64,000 bases of DNA from Anaerolineae bacterium (GCA_013178015.1 JABLXR010000003.1:49063-113062); one strand, 5' to 3'. Shown: positions 8,389 through 18,226, counted from the stretch's first letter. The notes: generated from the sequence alone by a model not told the origin. A program made the numbers and translations.

Positions 8389-9345
8389 ATGAGACTGTGC
8401 CGCATCCGGCCAGTAGGCACTGAGCCCGCCCTGTGTTTCTATTACGACGACTGGGCCGTGCCAGTATCCAACATGCACCTGCTCAACCACATGGCAGCCT
8501 ACGGGTCGCTGCCGCTGCTACCCGATCCCTCTCGAGAAGTGCTGAGCTACCTGCCTCCTCACTGGGCCAATTACCAGATCCTCCAGCAGCTGGAGCTTCT
8601 GGCAGACACCAGTGAGTCAGAGGAGGAACTGCGCATCTCCCTGGACGACGTATGGTTGGATCTGCCGGTGCCCATGCCCCATAAGGTCCTCTGTCTAGCC
8701 GGGAACTACGCCGAGCACGTCCAGGAGAGCGGTGGGACGCCAATTGGCAAGGAGCAGACCTTTCCGTTCTTCTTCATGAAGCCGCCGACGACCACAGTGC
8801 GGCCGGCCGGGTATGCCATCGCTCTCCCGGCAAACTCCCCCGACCACATAGACTGGGAGGTAGAGCTCACCGTGGTCATCGGGGCCTACGCCAAGGACGT
8901 GGACGCAGAAGACGCCAGCGACATCATCGCCGGGTACACCGTAGGGCTGGATATCAGCAACCGCCGGCTCCGGCTGAACCCGAATCGTGTAGAACAGGAA
9001 CGCACCGCCTTCCACGAGTGGCTGTGCGGCAAGTGGCACGATGGCTTCGCCCCGGTGGGCCCCTGCATCGTCCCCAACGATGGCACCTTCGACCCCACCC
9101 AGGCAGACATCTCCCTCTCCGTCAATGGCGAGGTGATGCAACAGAGCAATACGGCCAACATGGTGTTCGACGTGTATGAGATCGTCTCCTATGCCTCCAA
9201 GATCATGACCCTCGAGCCGGGCGACCTCATCATGACCGGGACGCCCTCAGGCGTCGGAAGCGCCCGAGGAGTGTTCCTCAAGAGCGGCGATCAACTCGCC
9301 GCCCGCATTGACGGTATCGGTACCCTGGAGGCAACCATCAGCTGA
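8389..9345 (+). CDS. Fumarylacetoacetate hydrolase (FAH) family protein
   Basis: A 318-residue protein whose C-terminal two-thirds is the FAH fold. Family marks are LCLAGNYAEH, the metal-ligand region HIDWEVELTVVIG with the E-x-E pair, GLDISNR, and the closing EPGDLIMTGTPSGVG. Members are Mg/Mn-dependent hydrolases, decarboxylases or isomerases of beta-keto acids (for example acylpyruvate hydrolase); the substrate here is open. The start at 8389 follows AAGGAGG with a good spacing; an upstream TTG at 8368 is less likely. The gene follows the CPYLG pair with 36 bases between and is closed by a palindromic hairpin. Confidence 0.85.
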   Translation: MRLCRIRPVGTEPALCFYYDDWAVPVSNMHLLNHMAAYGSLPLLPDPSREVLSYLPPHWANYQILQQLELLADTSESEEELRISLDDVWLDLPVPMPHKVLCLAGNYAEHVQESGGTPIGKEQTFPFFFMKPPTTTVRPAGYAIALPANSPDHIDWEVELTVVIGAYAKDVDAEDASDIIAGYTVGLDISNRRLRLNPNRVEQERTAFHEWLCGKWHDGFAPVGPCIVPNDGTFDPTQADISLSVNGEVMQQSNTANMVFDVYEIVSYASKIMTLEPGDLIMTGTPSGVGSARGVFLKSGDQLAARIDGIGTLEATIS

Positions 9346-9374
9346 GACCAGCACAACTGCTGGATCCCCGGAAG

Positions 9375-9398
9375 AGCGCCCACCGGCCGGTGGGCGCT
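9375..9398. terminator. Perfect 24-bp palindrome, probable terminator hairpin
   Basis: The half AGCGCCCACCGG is followed directly by its exact reverse complement. It lies 29 bases after the FAH stop and before the der promoter. The following tract is weak (TAGCCTT), so termination rather than a protein-binding role is likely but not certain. Confidence 0.55.
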
Positions 9399-9553
9399 TA
9401 GCCTTCCTGCGTCGCGCATGGTCCCCCTCGCCATTGCCTAGCGCTTGTCGGCGCCGACCGCCGCCATCAGAACCCACCTCTGGACCTGGCACTTCCCGGC
9501 GTCGCTTCCTCGCTCACCGAACAAGACCCCGGACTGCTCCCCCACAGCGCCTG

Positions 9554-9562
9554 TGGTATACT
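9554..9562 (+). promoter_or_regulatory. Extended -10 promoter of der
   Basis: TGG directly precedes TATACT (9557-9562), an extended -10 with five of six consensus bases. There is no good -35. A transcript from about 9569 would have a leader of about 11 bases holding GGTGAGG ahead of the der start. Confidence 0.45.
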
Positions 9563-9579
9563 CGTCGTTTGGTGAGGCA

Positions 9580-10953
9580 ATGGTGAGACCTATCGTGGCT
9601 CTAGTGGGACGGCCCAACGTGGGCAAGTCCACCCTGTTCAACCGACTGGTCGGGCGCCGGCAGGCTATCGTCGAGGACACCCCCGGCACCACCCGGGATC
9701 GTCTGTACGGCGAGGCCGAGTGGGCCGGCGTCGAGTTCGTGCTGGTTGACACCGGCGGCATGGAGGTCATCCCCGCCTCGGGCGCTGAAGGCCAGTGGCA
9801 GCCCCTGGCGGCTGGCTCTGTACCCTACGTCCAGGCCATGAAGGCCCAGGCCGAGATCGCCATCCAAGAGGCCGACCTGGTGGTGCTCGTGGTGGATGCC
9901 GCCGCCGGGCTCACCGCCGCCGACGAAGCAGTAGCCGAGATACTCCGCCGCACCGACAAGCCCGTCCTGCTGGCCGCCAACAAGGCCGACAGCCCAGCGG
10001 TGAGGCAATCGGCCGCCGAGTTCTACGCCCTCGGCCTGGGTCACCCCTTTCCCGTCTCTGCCATCCACGGCACCGGCACCGGGGATCTGCTGGATGAGAT
10101 CGTGGCCCGGCTGGCAAGCACGGCTCCCACCGAGGAGGCCGAGGCGGAAGGGATCCAGATCGCTATCGTCGGGCGGCCCAACGTGGGCAAGTCCTCGCTC
10201 CTGAACTGCATCCTGGGAGAGGAACGGGTCATCGTCAGCGACATACCCGGAACCACGCGCGACGCCATCGACACCCAGGTTTCCTTCCAGGGCCAGACTC
10301 TCACCCTGATAGACACAGCGGGCATACGCCGCCGAGGCAAGGTCGAGCCCGGCATCGAGAAGTACAGCGTCCTCCGAGCCCTGCGCGCTGTCGAGCGGGC
10401 CGACGTGGCCTTGCTGCTGCTGGACGCCACCCAGATGGTCACCGCTCAGGATGCTCACGTGGCGGGGTACATCTTGGAGGCCCGCAAGAGCGTGGTCGTA
10501 GTAGTCAACAAGTGGGATCTGGCCCCCGCGGGAGAGCAGGCGCGCGCCGATGCTCTACGACAGATTCGGGCCGAGCTTCGCTTCCTCGACTATGCACCCG
10601 TTCACTTTGCCTCCGCCCTGACCGGCAAGGGTGTCTTCCAGGCACTGGCGACGGCCGTGGAGGTCTACCAGCAACGGCACCAGCGCGTGCCCACGGCTGC
10701 CCTCAACCGGCTCATCCGGGAGGCCGTTACCCGCATCAACCCCCCGTCCAAGGGAGGGCGGCGCCTGCGTATCTACTACGCCACCCAGGCGGACGTGGAC
10801 CCGCCCACCTTCGTGCTCTTCGTGAACGACCGCCGCCTGGCACATTTTGGCTTCACCCGCTTCATCGAGAACCGCATCCGGGAGCAGTACCCCTTCACTG
10901 GCACTCCCATAGTTATCGAGTACCGGCATGACGAGCGAAAAGAGAACCGGTGA
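9580..10953 (+). CDS. der: Ribosome biogenesis GTPase Der (EngA)
   Basis: A 457-residue double GTPase needed for maturation of the large ribosomal subunit. The first G domain has GRPNVGKST at residues 10-18 and DTGGM as its G3; the second has GRPNVGKSS at about 198 and DTAGIRRRGK as G3, with NKWD as G4. A KH-like domain closes the protein (RLRIYYATQADVDPPTFVLF), typical for Der. The first domain contains a short insertion after G3 (about residues 60-80). The start ATG at 9580 precedes MVRPIVALVG; a GTG one codon later is possible. It overlaps the downstream methyltransferase gene by 26 bases. Confidence 0.95.
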   Translation: MVRPIVALVGRPNVGKSTLFNRLVGRRQAIVEDTPGTTRDRLYGEAEWAGVEFVLVDTGGMEVIPASGAEGQWQPLAAGSVPYVQAMKAQAEIAIQEADLVVLVVDAAAGLTAADEAVAEILRRTDKPVLLAANKADSPAVRQSAAEFYALGLGHPFPVSAIHGTGTGDLLDEIVARLASTAPTEEAEAEGIQIAIVGRPNVGKSSLLNCILGEERVIVSDIPGTTRDAIDTQVSFQGQTLTLIDTAGIRRRGKVEPGIEKYSVLRALRAVERADVALLLLDATQMVTAQDAHVAGYILEARKSVVVVVNKWDLAPAGEQARADALRQIRAELRFLDYAPVHFASALTGKGVFQALATAVEVYQQRHQRVPTAALNRLIREAVTRINPPSKGGRRLRIYYATQADVDPPTFVLFVNDRRLAHFGFTRFIENRIREQYPFTGTPIVIEYRHDERKENR

Positions 10954-12001
10954 CCTCGATTACCTGCTCACCATGCCCATGGGCCTGGACGTGGTAGCAG
11001 TGGAGGAACTGCCCGCTCGCGCTCCCGGCTCCTCCCTCAGAGCCCGGAGAAGCACCGAGATCCGGGTCTCCTACGCCGGCCCTCCCGCCGACCTGGCCGC
11101 CATGCGCTCCATCTCCGACGCCTGGGTCGTGGTCCGGGAGGTTGGCGGCATTGGCCCTTACTACCGAGACCTACGCGCGCTCGCTGCCGCGGTGGCCCGC
11201 ACCGACCTAGGACCGGCGATAGCCCGCTTGAGGCAGGTTGGGCTCAGCACGCGTCGCCCCCTTACCTTCGGCGTCACCTGCTCCATGCGGGGCCGGCGCG
11301 CCTACAGGCGTGCCGATGTGCTTCAGGTCACCCGAGAGGGACTTGCAGCCCATCTCTATCTGCGGCCGGCTCGAGGTTCCTCCCCAGCCCTGCGCTTCTG
11401 GCTCCACCTGGAGGGGGAGCAGGCTCGACTCTGCCTGGCCCTCACGTCGCGACCGGTCGGCCTCCGGGAGCGAGCTGTCAGCCTCCCTGCTTCCCTTCCC
11501 GGACCCGTCGCCTACGCCATGGCCCACCTGACCAGGCCCCAGGCGCGGGACCTGTTCGTGGATCCGGTCTGCGGCTCGGGCAGCATCCCCCTAGAGAGGG
11601 CTGAGAACTGGCGCTACGCCATCATCCTGGCAGGCGATTCGGACCACCAGGCCGTGATGGCCGCTCGTGCCAACTTCGGCCCCCGGCACAAGCCACGGGG
11701 CATCCTCCGGTGGGATGCCACGTCGCTCCCTCTCTCTGCCGGTTCCGTGGACGCCATGGCCTGCAACCCGCCCCACGGCATCCGGATGCGGCCGGAGCAG
11801 GACCTCGGCACCCTGTACCGCGGCATCCTGGCCGAGGCCGCCCGCGTCCTCTGCCGGGACGGCCGCCTCACCTTCCTTACCCCGTTGCGGGACGTGACGG
11901 ACGGAGCTCTGAGGGACTTGGCCTGCCTGCGTATCGAGCGCTGTTTCGTGATAGACCTGCTCGGACAGCGACCCTATCTGTACATCATCCGAAGGAGCTG
12001 A
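10928..12001 (+). CDS. THUMP-domain RNA methyltransferase (TrmN/RlmL-like)
   Basis: A 357-residue SAM-dependent RNA methyltransferase. The N-terminal half looks like a THUMP RNA-binding domain; the C-terminal half is a UPF0020-type Rossmann methylase with motif I VDPVCGSGSIPLE and the catalytic motif IV NPPHG in place of the usual NPPYG. Known relatives make N2-methylguanine in tRNA or 23S rRNA. Substrate undetermined. It overlaps the end of der and sits two bases before a HAD hydrolase, so an operon of translation-related genes (der, this gene, HAD, rlmN) is likely. Confidence 0.8.
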   Translation: MTSEKRTGDLDYLLTMPMGLDVVAVEELPARAPGSSLRARRSTEIRVSYAGPPADLAAMRSISDAWVVVREVGGIGPYYRDLRALAAAVARTDLGPAIARLRQVGLSTRRPLTFGVTCSMRGRRAYRRADVLQVTREGLAAHLYLRPARGSSPALRFWLHLEGEQARLCLALTSRPVGLRERAVSLPASLPGPVAYAMAHLTRPQARDLFVDPVCGSGSIPLERAENWRYAIILAGDSDHQAVMAARANFGPRHKPRGILRWDATSLPLSAGSVDAMACNPPHGIRMRPEQDLGTLYRGILAEAARVLCRDGRLTFLTPLRDVTDGALRDLACLRIERCFVIDLLGQRPYLYIIRRS

Positions 12002-12003
12002 TC

Positions 12004-12819
12004 TTGCCTCAGTCGTCTCACACCTCCCCGCTGCAGCGCGTCAAAGGCTGGATCATAGACATGGACGGGGTCCTGTACCGCGACACCGAGCCCATCCCCG
12101 GAGCTCGCGAGTTGTTGGCCGCCTTCTCGGAGGAGGGCGTGCCCTTCCTGCTGCTCACCAACAACTCGGCGCTTACGCCAGGCCAGTACGCCCGGAAGAT
12201 CTCCGCCATGGGCATTACCGTGCCCGAGGAGCAGATTCTCACCTCTGCCTTGGCCACCGCCGCCTACCTGGACGAGAACGCCGAACCAGGCTCGCCCGTA
12301 TACGTGATCGGGTCCGACGGCCTGCTCCAGGCCCTGCGGCGAAGCCGGGTACGGATCACCGAGGACTACCGGGAGGCCCGCTACGTGACCGTCGGGCTCA
12401 ACCGGAAGCTAACCTTCCAGCACCTCCAGGATGCGACCCTGGCGATTCGCCGGGGCGCTCAGTTCATAGGCACCAACCCCGACCGCACCTTGCCCACCCC
12501 GGCAGGCGAGATCCCGGGCAACGGCGCCATACTGGCCGCCCTTCAGGCGGCCACGGACGTCGAACCGCTGGTCATCGGCAAGCCCCAGCCGGGCATCTTC
12601 GACTGGGCTCGCTCCCAGCTCGGCCTTCCCGCCCAGGAGGTCGCCTGCCTGGGAGACCGTCTCGAGACTGACGTGTTGGGAGGCCACCGCGCCGGGCTGG
12701 TGACCGTATTCGTGCTCTCGGGCGTGAGCACCGAAGAGGACCTGGCCGGTTTCGCACCCAAGCCTGACGCCGTGTTTGCCGATTCCTTCGATCTCTTGCG
12801 CGCGTGGAAGGCCCGGTGA
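12004..12819 (+). CDS. HAD superfamily IIA phosphatase (NagD-like)
   Basis: A 271-residue HAD-IIA sugar or nucleotide phosphatase. Motif I is DMDGVLYRD, motif II is LLLTNNSA, the cap domain follows, then GKPQPGIF (motif III lysine) and GDRLETDVLGG (motif IV), all intact. Members dephosphorylate small phosphate esters such as p-nitrophenyl phosphate, glycolate or glycerol phosphates. The start is TTG at 12004, seven bases after GAAGGAG; the open frame extends much further upstream inside the preceding gene and is not coding there. Confidence 0.85.
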   Translation: MPQSSHTSPLQRVKGWIIDMDGVLYRDTEPIPGARELLAAFSEEGVPFLLLTNNSALTPGQYARKISAMGITVPEEQILTSALATAAYLDENAEPGSPVYVIGSDGLLQALRRSRVRITEDYREARYVTVGLNRKLTFQHLQDATLAIRRGAQFIGTNPDRTLPTPAGEIPGNGAILAALQAATDVEPLVIGKPQPGIFDWARSQLGLPAQEVACLGDRLETDVLGGHRAGLVTVFVLSGVSTEEDLAGFAPKPDAVFADSFDLLRAWKAR

Positions 12820-13958
12820 TCCTGCCTGACCAGGGCACACGACCGAGCGACAGCCAGACCGGGCATCCGGCCAGTTTCTACGATCTGTCCCAGGAAGAAC
12901 TGCAACCGGTACTCAGGGATCTGCGAGCGCCCCAGTATCGCGTCCGCCAGGTGTGGAGCTGGGCCTACCGGCACCTGGTGTCCGACTTCGAAGCCATGAC
13001 CAACCTCCCGGCTGCCCTTCGACGGGAGCTGGCCCGGCGTTACACCCTCAGGCCTGCCGAGCTGGTGGACTCCACGGCGGATCAGGCTTCGCGCACCCGC
13101 AAGGACTTGCTTCGCCTGCTTGACGGAGAGACCATCGAGACGGTGCTGATGGAGGAGCCTCACGGACATACCGTGTGCGTCTCTACCCAAGTGGGCTGCC
13201 CGATGCGCTGCACCATATGCGCCACGGGTCGGGCCGGGTTCCGCCGCAACCTCACTGCCGGCGAGATCGTGTACCAGGTGGTGCACTTCGGTCGGCTCCT
13301 GGCCCCGCGCGCGCTCCGGGTCACCAATGTGGTGTTCATGGGCATGGGCGAGCCCCTGCTCAACTACGACGCTACGCTGCTGGCCATCGCTCGGCTGGCC
13401 GACCCTTCCGGCCTCTCCATCAGCCCCCAACGCATCACTGTGTCCACCGTCGGCTTCCCCGACCGCATCGTGAGCCTGGCCAGCCAGCCCTATCCGGTGA
13501 GGCTGGCCATCTCCCTGCACGGGGCTGACGAGGAGACGCGGCGGGGGCTGATGCCGCTGGCTGGGGACGTACCGCTCCCCCAGCTGATCTCAGCCTGTCA
13601 GACCTACGCCCGAGTGCGGCGCCAGCGGATCACTTTCGAGTACGTCATGGTGGCCGGAGTCAACGACTCCGTCGAGCACGCTCGTCGGTTGGTCTCCCTC
13701 ATCGGGGCGCTTCCCGCCCACGTCAACCTGATTCCCCTGAACCCTGTGCCGGGGTGCGACCTGCGGCCATCTTCACCGGACGCCATCGAGCACTTTCGCA
13801 ATGTGCTGCGGCGGTCTAGAATACCTTGTACTGTTCGCTATAGCCGCGGGGTCCGCATCCGGGCCGGCTGCGGCCAGCTTCGCTCGCAAGCCAGTGGCAG
13901 AGCCAAGAGAAAGGAGAACCTGCCGCGTCGTCCTGGAACACGGCCCAAACGGGAGTAG
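12816..13958 (+). CDS. rlmN: 23S rRNA / tRNA adenine-C2 methyltransferase RlmN (radical SAM)
   Basis: A 380-residue radical SAM enzyme that methylates A2503 of 23S rRNA and A37 of some tRNAs. The cluster motif CPMRCTIC holds C128, C132 and C135; GMGEPLLNYD and TVSTVGFPDRI are typical; the methyl-carrying cysteine is in RAGCGQLR near the end. The start GTG at 12816 overlaps the HAD stop (GTGA) and has GGAAGG upstream; a GTG at 12804 would add four residues. The C-terminal 20 residues are basic and unconserved. Confidence 0.93.
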   Translation: MILPDQGTRPSDSQTGHPASFYDLSQEELQPVLRDLRAPQYRVRQVWSWAYRHLVSDFEAMTNLPAALRRELARRYTLRPAELVDSTADQASRTRKDLLRLLDGETIETVLMEEPHGHTVCVSTQVGCPMRCTICATGRAGFRRNLTAGEIVYQVVHFGRLLAPRALRVTNVVFMGMGEPLLNYDATLLAIARLADPSGLSISPQRITVSTVGFPDRIVSLASQPYPVRLAISLHGADEETRRGLMPLAGDVPLPQLISACQTYARVRRQRITFEYVMVAGVNDSVEHARRLVSLIGALPAHVNLIPLNPVPGCDLRPSSPDAIEHFRNVLRRSRIPCTVRYSRGVRIRAGCGQLRSQASGRAKRKENLPRRPGTRPKRE

Positions 13959-14026
13959 CATGGCCCGCCGGAGGGCCCACGCGCATTCGGCCGTGGCGTC
14001 GGCGCCGACAGGGTGGTACGGCCTAG

Positions 14027-15427
14027 ATGCCCGCACAGACAGAAACTGCTGTGGCCACACCGGTCAGGCCCGCTCGCCGGGTGGCCGTCCCCGAGTCGGC
14101 CGACCGGGTCGGGCGCGCGGTTAACTCGCTGGCCTGGCCTGTCATCCTCGAGAACCTCTTTCAGACTGCACTCGGCACCGCCAACATGATGATGGTGGGA
14201 AGCCTGGGCGCAGCCGCCATCGCCGGTGTGGGTTCAGCTACCCAGATCGTCTTCGTTCTCCAGGCCGCCTTCGGGGCCGTTACCACCGGCACTACCGTCC
14301 TCATCGCCCGAGCCATCGGGGCCCATCAGGACGAGGAAGCCAACCTGATCACCAAGCAGTCCATGGTGCTGGGGCTGATACTGGCAGTTGCCCTGGGCGT
14401 GGTCGGGTATTACTACTCGTACCAGCTCATTGCCCTGTTGGGTGCCGAGCCGGAGGTAGTGCGGCTCGGTGGGGGCTATCTGCGGATCACCATGGTCTCC
14501 GGGGTGGTGCTGCTGGGCATGTTCGTCATCAGCGGCGCGCTACGTGGGGCGGGGGACACTCGGACCCCCATGGTGGTTACCGGCCTCATCAACCTGGTCA
14601 ACATCGCCATCTCGTACGTCCTCATCTTCGGCAAGCTGGGGCTGCCCACTCTGGGCGTCGACGGAGCCGCCTGGGGCGCGGCTGTCTCTCGTACCATAGG
14701 GACTGCCATCCTGGTGGGGATTCTGGTCCGGGGCAAAGGTGCCCTCAACATTCGCGGCCTTGACGGCTGGCTGCCCCATCCCAGGACGTGCTGGCGCATC
14801 ACTCGGCTAGGCACGCCCTCTATGATCGAGCAGCTGGCGATGAGCGGCGGCATGCTCATATACGGCGTCATCGCCATCTCGTTGGGCACCACTGTGTATG
14901 CTGCCCAGCGCATCACCTTCCAGGCTCTCTCCATCTCCTTCATGCCCGGCATGGGCTTCGCCATGGCCTCCACCGCCATGGTGGGTCAGTGTCTGGGCGC
15001 CAAACGACATGACCTGAGCGAGCTCTCGTCCTGGTACGCCGTGAAGATGGCCGTCATCTGGATGAGCACTATGGGCATCGTCATGGCCCTCTTTGGCCAT
15101 CCCATCATGCGCCTCTTCACCGACGACCTCGAGATGATTCACATGGGCGCCGCCGCACTCAAGGTCATTGCCCTGTCTCAGCCCTTCATGGCGGTCTCCC
15201 AGGTCTTGGCGGGGAGCCTCAGGGGAGCGGGCGATACCCGCTTCCCCATGATCAGCACCGCTATGGGAGTGTGGCTCGTCCGTCTGCCACTGGGCTACCT
15301 CTTCGGCCCAGTGCTGGGCTGGGGGCTGTCAGGGCTCTACATCTCCAACGTCTTGGACGGCGTCGCCCGCGGAATTGCCCAGTTCCTCCGCTACCGCTCG
15401 GGGCGCTGGAGAAGCATCGAGGTCTGA
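14027..15427 (+). CDS. MATE family multidrug/organic cation exporter (first copy)
   Basis: A 466-residue inner-membrane exporter with twelve predicted helices in two six-helix halves. The halves repeat the LRGAGDTR motif (near residues 175 and 400), a hallmark of NorM-type MATE proteins. The substrate is unknown; relatives exchange Na+ or H+ for drugs or metabolites. The N-terminal 35 residues are hydrophilic and precede the first helix region SLAWPVILENLFQTALGTA. It is followed after 76 bases by a close paralogue. Confidence 0.88.
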   Translation: MPAQTETAVATPVRPARRVAVPESADRVGRAVNSLAWPVILENLFQTALGTANMMMVGSLGAAAIAGVGSATQIVFVLQAAFGAVTTGTTVLIARAIGAHQDEEANLITKQSMVLGLILAVALGVVGYYYSYQLIALLGAEPEVVRLGGGYLRITMVSGVVLLGMFVISGALRGAGDTRTPMVVTGLINLVNIAISYVLIFGKLGLPTLGVDGAAWGAAVSRTIGTAILVGILVRGKGALNIRGLDGWLPHPRTCWRITRLGTPSMIEQLAMSGGMLIYGVIAISLGTTVYAAQRITFQALSISFMPGMGFAMASTAMVGQCLGAKRHDLSELSSWYAVKMAVIWMSTMGIVMALFGHPIMRLFTDDLEMIHMGAAALKVIALSQPFMAVSQVLAGSLRGAGDTRFPMISTAMGVWLVRLPLGYLFGPVLGWGLSGLYISNVLDGVARGIAQFLRYRSGRWRSIEV

Positions 15428-15503
15428 CGGCGCTAACTGGGCCTGCGTCTGCCCGCCCGGACAGCGACGCCACTGAACTCCTCGGGATTCCGGAGGCCTA
15501 GCT

Positions 15504-16919
15504 TTGGTCGACCGTACGTCGGTACAAGCGCCGGCACGTCCTGCGGCGGCTGCTCCCCGCCGGCAGATCACAACGGTGGTGCCCGAGTCGGCATCCGGTG
15601 TGGCTCGTGCCGTCAACACCCTGGCCTGGCCTATCACCATAGAGAACCTGTTCCAGACGGCGCTGGGGACGGCCAACATGATGATGGCAGGGAGGCTGGG
15701 GGCGGAAGCAGTAGCCGGCATCGGTACCTCCACTCAGCTGCTCCTGGTCCTCCAGGCCAGCATCGCGGCCCTCACCACTGGCACCACGGTGCTCGTTGCC
15801 CGAGTCATCGGAGCCGGCCGCCCGGAGGAGGCCTCCGACATCACCAAGCAATCGCTGTCGCTGGGAGTCTTGGTCTCGTTGCTCTTCGCCGCCATCGGGT
15901 TGTTCCTCTCCGACAGCCTGATCCGGGCCATGGGCGCGGAAGCCGAGGTCGTGACTTTGGGCGCCCGCTACCTTCGCGTCGTCACCGGTGCCAGTGTGTT
16001 CCTGGTGACCATGCTCGTGTGCAGCGCCGCCCTCCGGGGATCGGGGGACACGCGTGCGCCCATGAAAGTCACGGGCATGATCAACTTCATCAACGTGGCC
16101 GTCTCCTACGTGCTCATCTTCGGCCGCCTGGGGCTCCCCGCTCTGGGAGTGGCCGGGGCGGCCTGGGGCGCCACGGCAGCCCGGGCGGTGGGCACTGCGG
16201 TCTTGCTCGCCATCCTGGTCCGGGGCGATCGGGGCGTATCCATTCGGGGGCGGGCCGGCTGGGGCGTCAACCCGGGCATGGTCTGGCGCCTGCTCCGCCT
16301 CGGCCTGCCCTCCATGGGGGAGCAGTTCTTCATCAGCGGAGGCAACCTGCTCTACGGCGTGGTGGCCATGAGCCTGGGCACGGTGGTGTACGCCACTCAG
16401 CGCATCACCTTCCAGGCCATCTCCCTCGCCTTCCAGCCCGGCATGGGCTTTGCCCTCGGTGCCACCGCCATGGTGAGCCAGTGCCTGGGGGCAGGACGCC
16501 CCGATCTGAGCGAGCGGGCCGCCCGGCACGCCACCACTATGGCCGCCCTCTGGATGAGCGGAGCCGGTGGGCTCATGGCACTATTCGGGCGCCAGGTGAT
16601 GGGCCTGTTCAGCAGCGATGCTGAGATCATCGCCATCGGGTCGAGCGCGTTGATCGTCCTGGCCCTCTCCCAGCCCTTCCAGGCCGTCGCGCAGGTCACC
16701 GCGGGAAGCCTAAGGGGCGCGGGAGACACGCGCTTCCCCATGCTTTCCAGCTTCCTGGGCGTCTGGCTGTTTCGGCTGCCCTTCTCGTACCTCTTCGGTC
16801 CGGTGCTGGGCTGGGGGCTCCCCGGCATCTACATTGCCAACACCCTCGACGGGGCTGCCCGGGCCACGGCCACGGTGCTGCGCTACCGCACGGGCCGCTG
16901 GCGGTTCATCAGAGTGTAG
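15504..16919 (+). CDS. MATE family exporter (second, tandem copy)
   Basis: A 471-residue paralogue of the preceding MATE protein with the same N-terminal pattern (NTLAWPITIENLFQTALGTANMMM), the same LRGSGDTR/LRGAGDTR repeats and near-identical helix layout, so it arose by tandem duplication. The start is TTG at 15504 with CGGAGG upstream at normal spacing. Substrate unknown. It converges with the MFS gene, with 31 bases between the stops. Confidence 0.87.
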   Translation: MVDRTSVQAPARPAAAAPRRQITTVVPESASGVARAVNTLAWPITIENLFQTALGTANMMMAGRLGAEAVAGIGTSTQLLLVLQASIAALTTGTTVLVARVIGAGRPEEASDITKQSLSLGVLVSLLFAAIGLFLSDSLIRAMGAEAEVVTLGARYLRVVTGASVFLVTMLVCSAALRGSGDTRAPMKVTGMINFINVAVSYVLIFGRLGLPALGVAGAAWGATAARAVGTAVLLAILVRGDRGVSIRGRAGWGVNPGMVWRLLRLGLPSMGEQFFISGGNLLYGVVAMSLGTVVYATQRITFQAISLAFQPGMGFALGATAMVSQCLGAGRPDLSERAARHATTMAALWMSGAGGLMALFGRQVMGLFSSDAEIIAIGSSALIVLALSQPFQAVAQVTAGSLRGAGDTRFPMLSSFLGVWLFRLPFSYLFGPVLGWGLPGIYIANTLDGAARATATVLRYRTGRWRFIRV

Positions 16920-16950
16920 CGGCGCCCTGAGGGAAGGCACCGACCCGGGC

Positions 16951-18186
16951 CTACCTCCCCGACTTCGAGGGCGCGAACCTTAGAGCAACCAGCACCGCGG
17001 CGCCGGTCAGCGCTGCCCCGACAGCGCTGGCACCGTACATCCACCGGGGCCCCACGCTTTGGAACAGCGCCCCCACCGCCAGCGAGCCCAGCAGGCCTCC
17101 CACTCCCCACATCGCCATGCTCAGCACTCCCTGGCCCGTGGATCGCAACTCGGTGGGGAAGAGGTTGTCCACCGCCAACACAGCGGCAGTGGTGGTGGCC
17201 CCGAATGTCAGTCCGTGCAGCAGCTGGAAGGGCAGCGTCCAGCCAGGTCCGGGCGCCACAGCGTAGGCGAGCCACCTCAACGCCGAGCCGAGCAGCCCCA
17301 AGGCTAGCAGCCCCGAGATGCCCATCCGCCCCACCAGCCGCCCGGACAGGCGCAGCACGGTTACCTCCCCCACCAGCCCCAGCGCCCAGGCGATGCTGAC
17401 CAGAGAGGCACCGGCCCCCATGTCCGTTATGTAAATGGTGTAGAAGGTGTAGTAGCCCGCCGAGGTGATGCGCCAGATCAGAGCTACCAGGAGAAGGGCC
17501 GCCAGCCTACGATCGGAGAGGACCTGCCAGGCAGCGCGAAGCGTCAGAGTGCCAGTGCGCAGGCCGGCCTCGCGCAGCCACACCAGAGGCACCAGGCTGA
17601 GCACCGTGGGAACACCGTAGGCGGCGAAGATGGCCCCGGTTCCCAGCTCCGACACCAGACGCCCAGCGCTCAGGATGCCGACCGCGAACCCCACCGAGCC
17701 CCACATGCGCAAAGGCCCGTACCCCGAGCCCAGACGCTCGCCCTCTTCCAACACAATAGCGGTGCTCAGGGGTCCGCTAGCCAGGGAGAAAGCACTGAAG
17801 AGGGCGGACAGAGCCAGCAACGCGGCAAAGCTGCGCCCGATCGAGAGTCCCATGAACGATGCTGCCGCCAGGAGCGAAGTCGCGGCCAGCAAGCCCCGCG
17901 CCCGTCGCGAGCGGTCCCCGATAAGCCCCCAGAAGACGGGCATGATCACCGCTAGCGCCGGCCCGACGCCGGTAAGGGTCCCGATGGCCAAGGGCGATAG
18001 GCCTCGCTCCTGGAAGTAGAGCTGCAGGTAGGGGGTGTAGGCCCCGGTTCCCACGAAGTGCAGGAGCATGAAGGCCACTACCGGTGCCCAACCGAGGTCG
18101 CGCTGGCGAGCCGCCGCTTCGCTCCGGGCTTCGTCCCGGCGCCCTGTCTCAGGCCCAGCGGCCGCTTCCCTTTGGGGGACCGTCAT
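16951..18186 (-). CDS. Major facilitator superfamily transporter
   Basis: A 411-residue carrier with a hydrophilic N-terminal tail of about 35 residues and twelve predicted helices. The first helix region (FMLLHFVGTGAYTPYLQLYF) and the DRSRRARG loop resemble the MFS_1-like group that includes the 3-phenylpropionate and nucleoside-type carriers; substrate unknown. Its start region is divergent from the GDT1-like gene. Confidence 0.8.
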   Translation of the reverse strand: MTVPQREAAAGPETGRRDEARSEAAARQRDLGWAPVVAFMLLHFVGTGAYTPYLQLYFQERGLSPLAIGTLTGVGPALAVIMPVFWGLIGDRSRRARGLLAATSLLAAASFMGLSIGRSFAALLALSALFSAFSLASGPLSTAIVLEEGERLGSGYGPLRMWGSVGFAVGILSAGRLVSELGTGAIFAAYGVPTVLSLVPLVWLREAGLRTGTLTLRAAWQVLSDRRLAALLLVALIWRITSAGYYTFYTIYITDMGAGASLVSIAWALGLVGEVTVLRLSGRLVGRMGISGLLALGLLGSALRWLAYAVAPGPGWTLPFQLLHGLTFGATTTAAVLAVDNLFPTELRSTGQGVLSMAMWGVGGLLGSLAVGALFQSVGPRWMYGASAVGAALTGAAVLVALRFAPSKSGR

Positions 18187-18226
18187 CCCGGCATCAATCC
18201 TTTCCCCGGGGCGGGGCGAGCCGCGT

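Noticed and set aside
11710..12003. Extended HAD hydrolase start at 11710
   Set aside because: This stretch is inside the methyltransferase gene; the TTG at 12004 has a good ribosome site and gives the normal HAD N-terminus.
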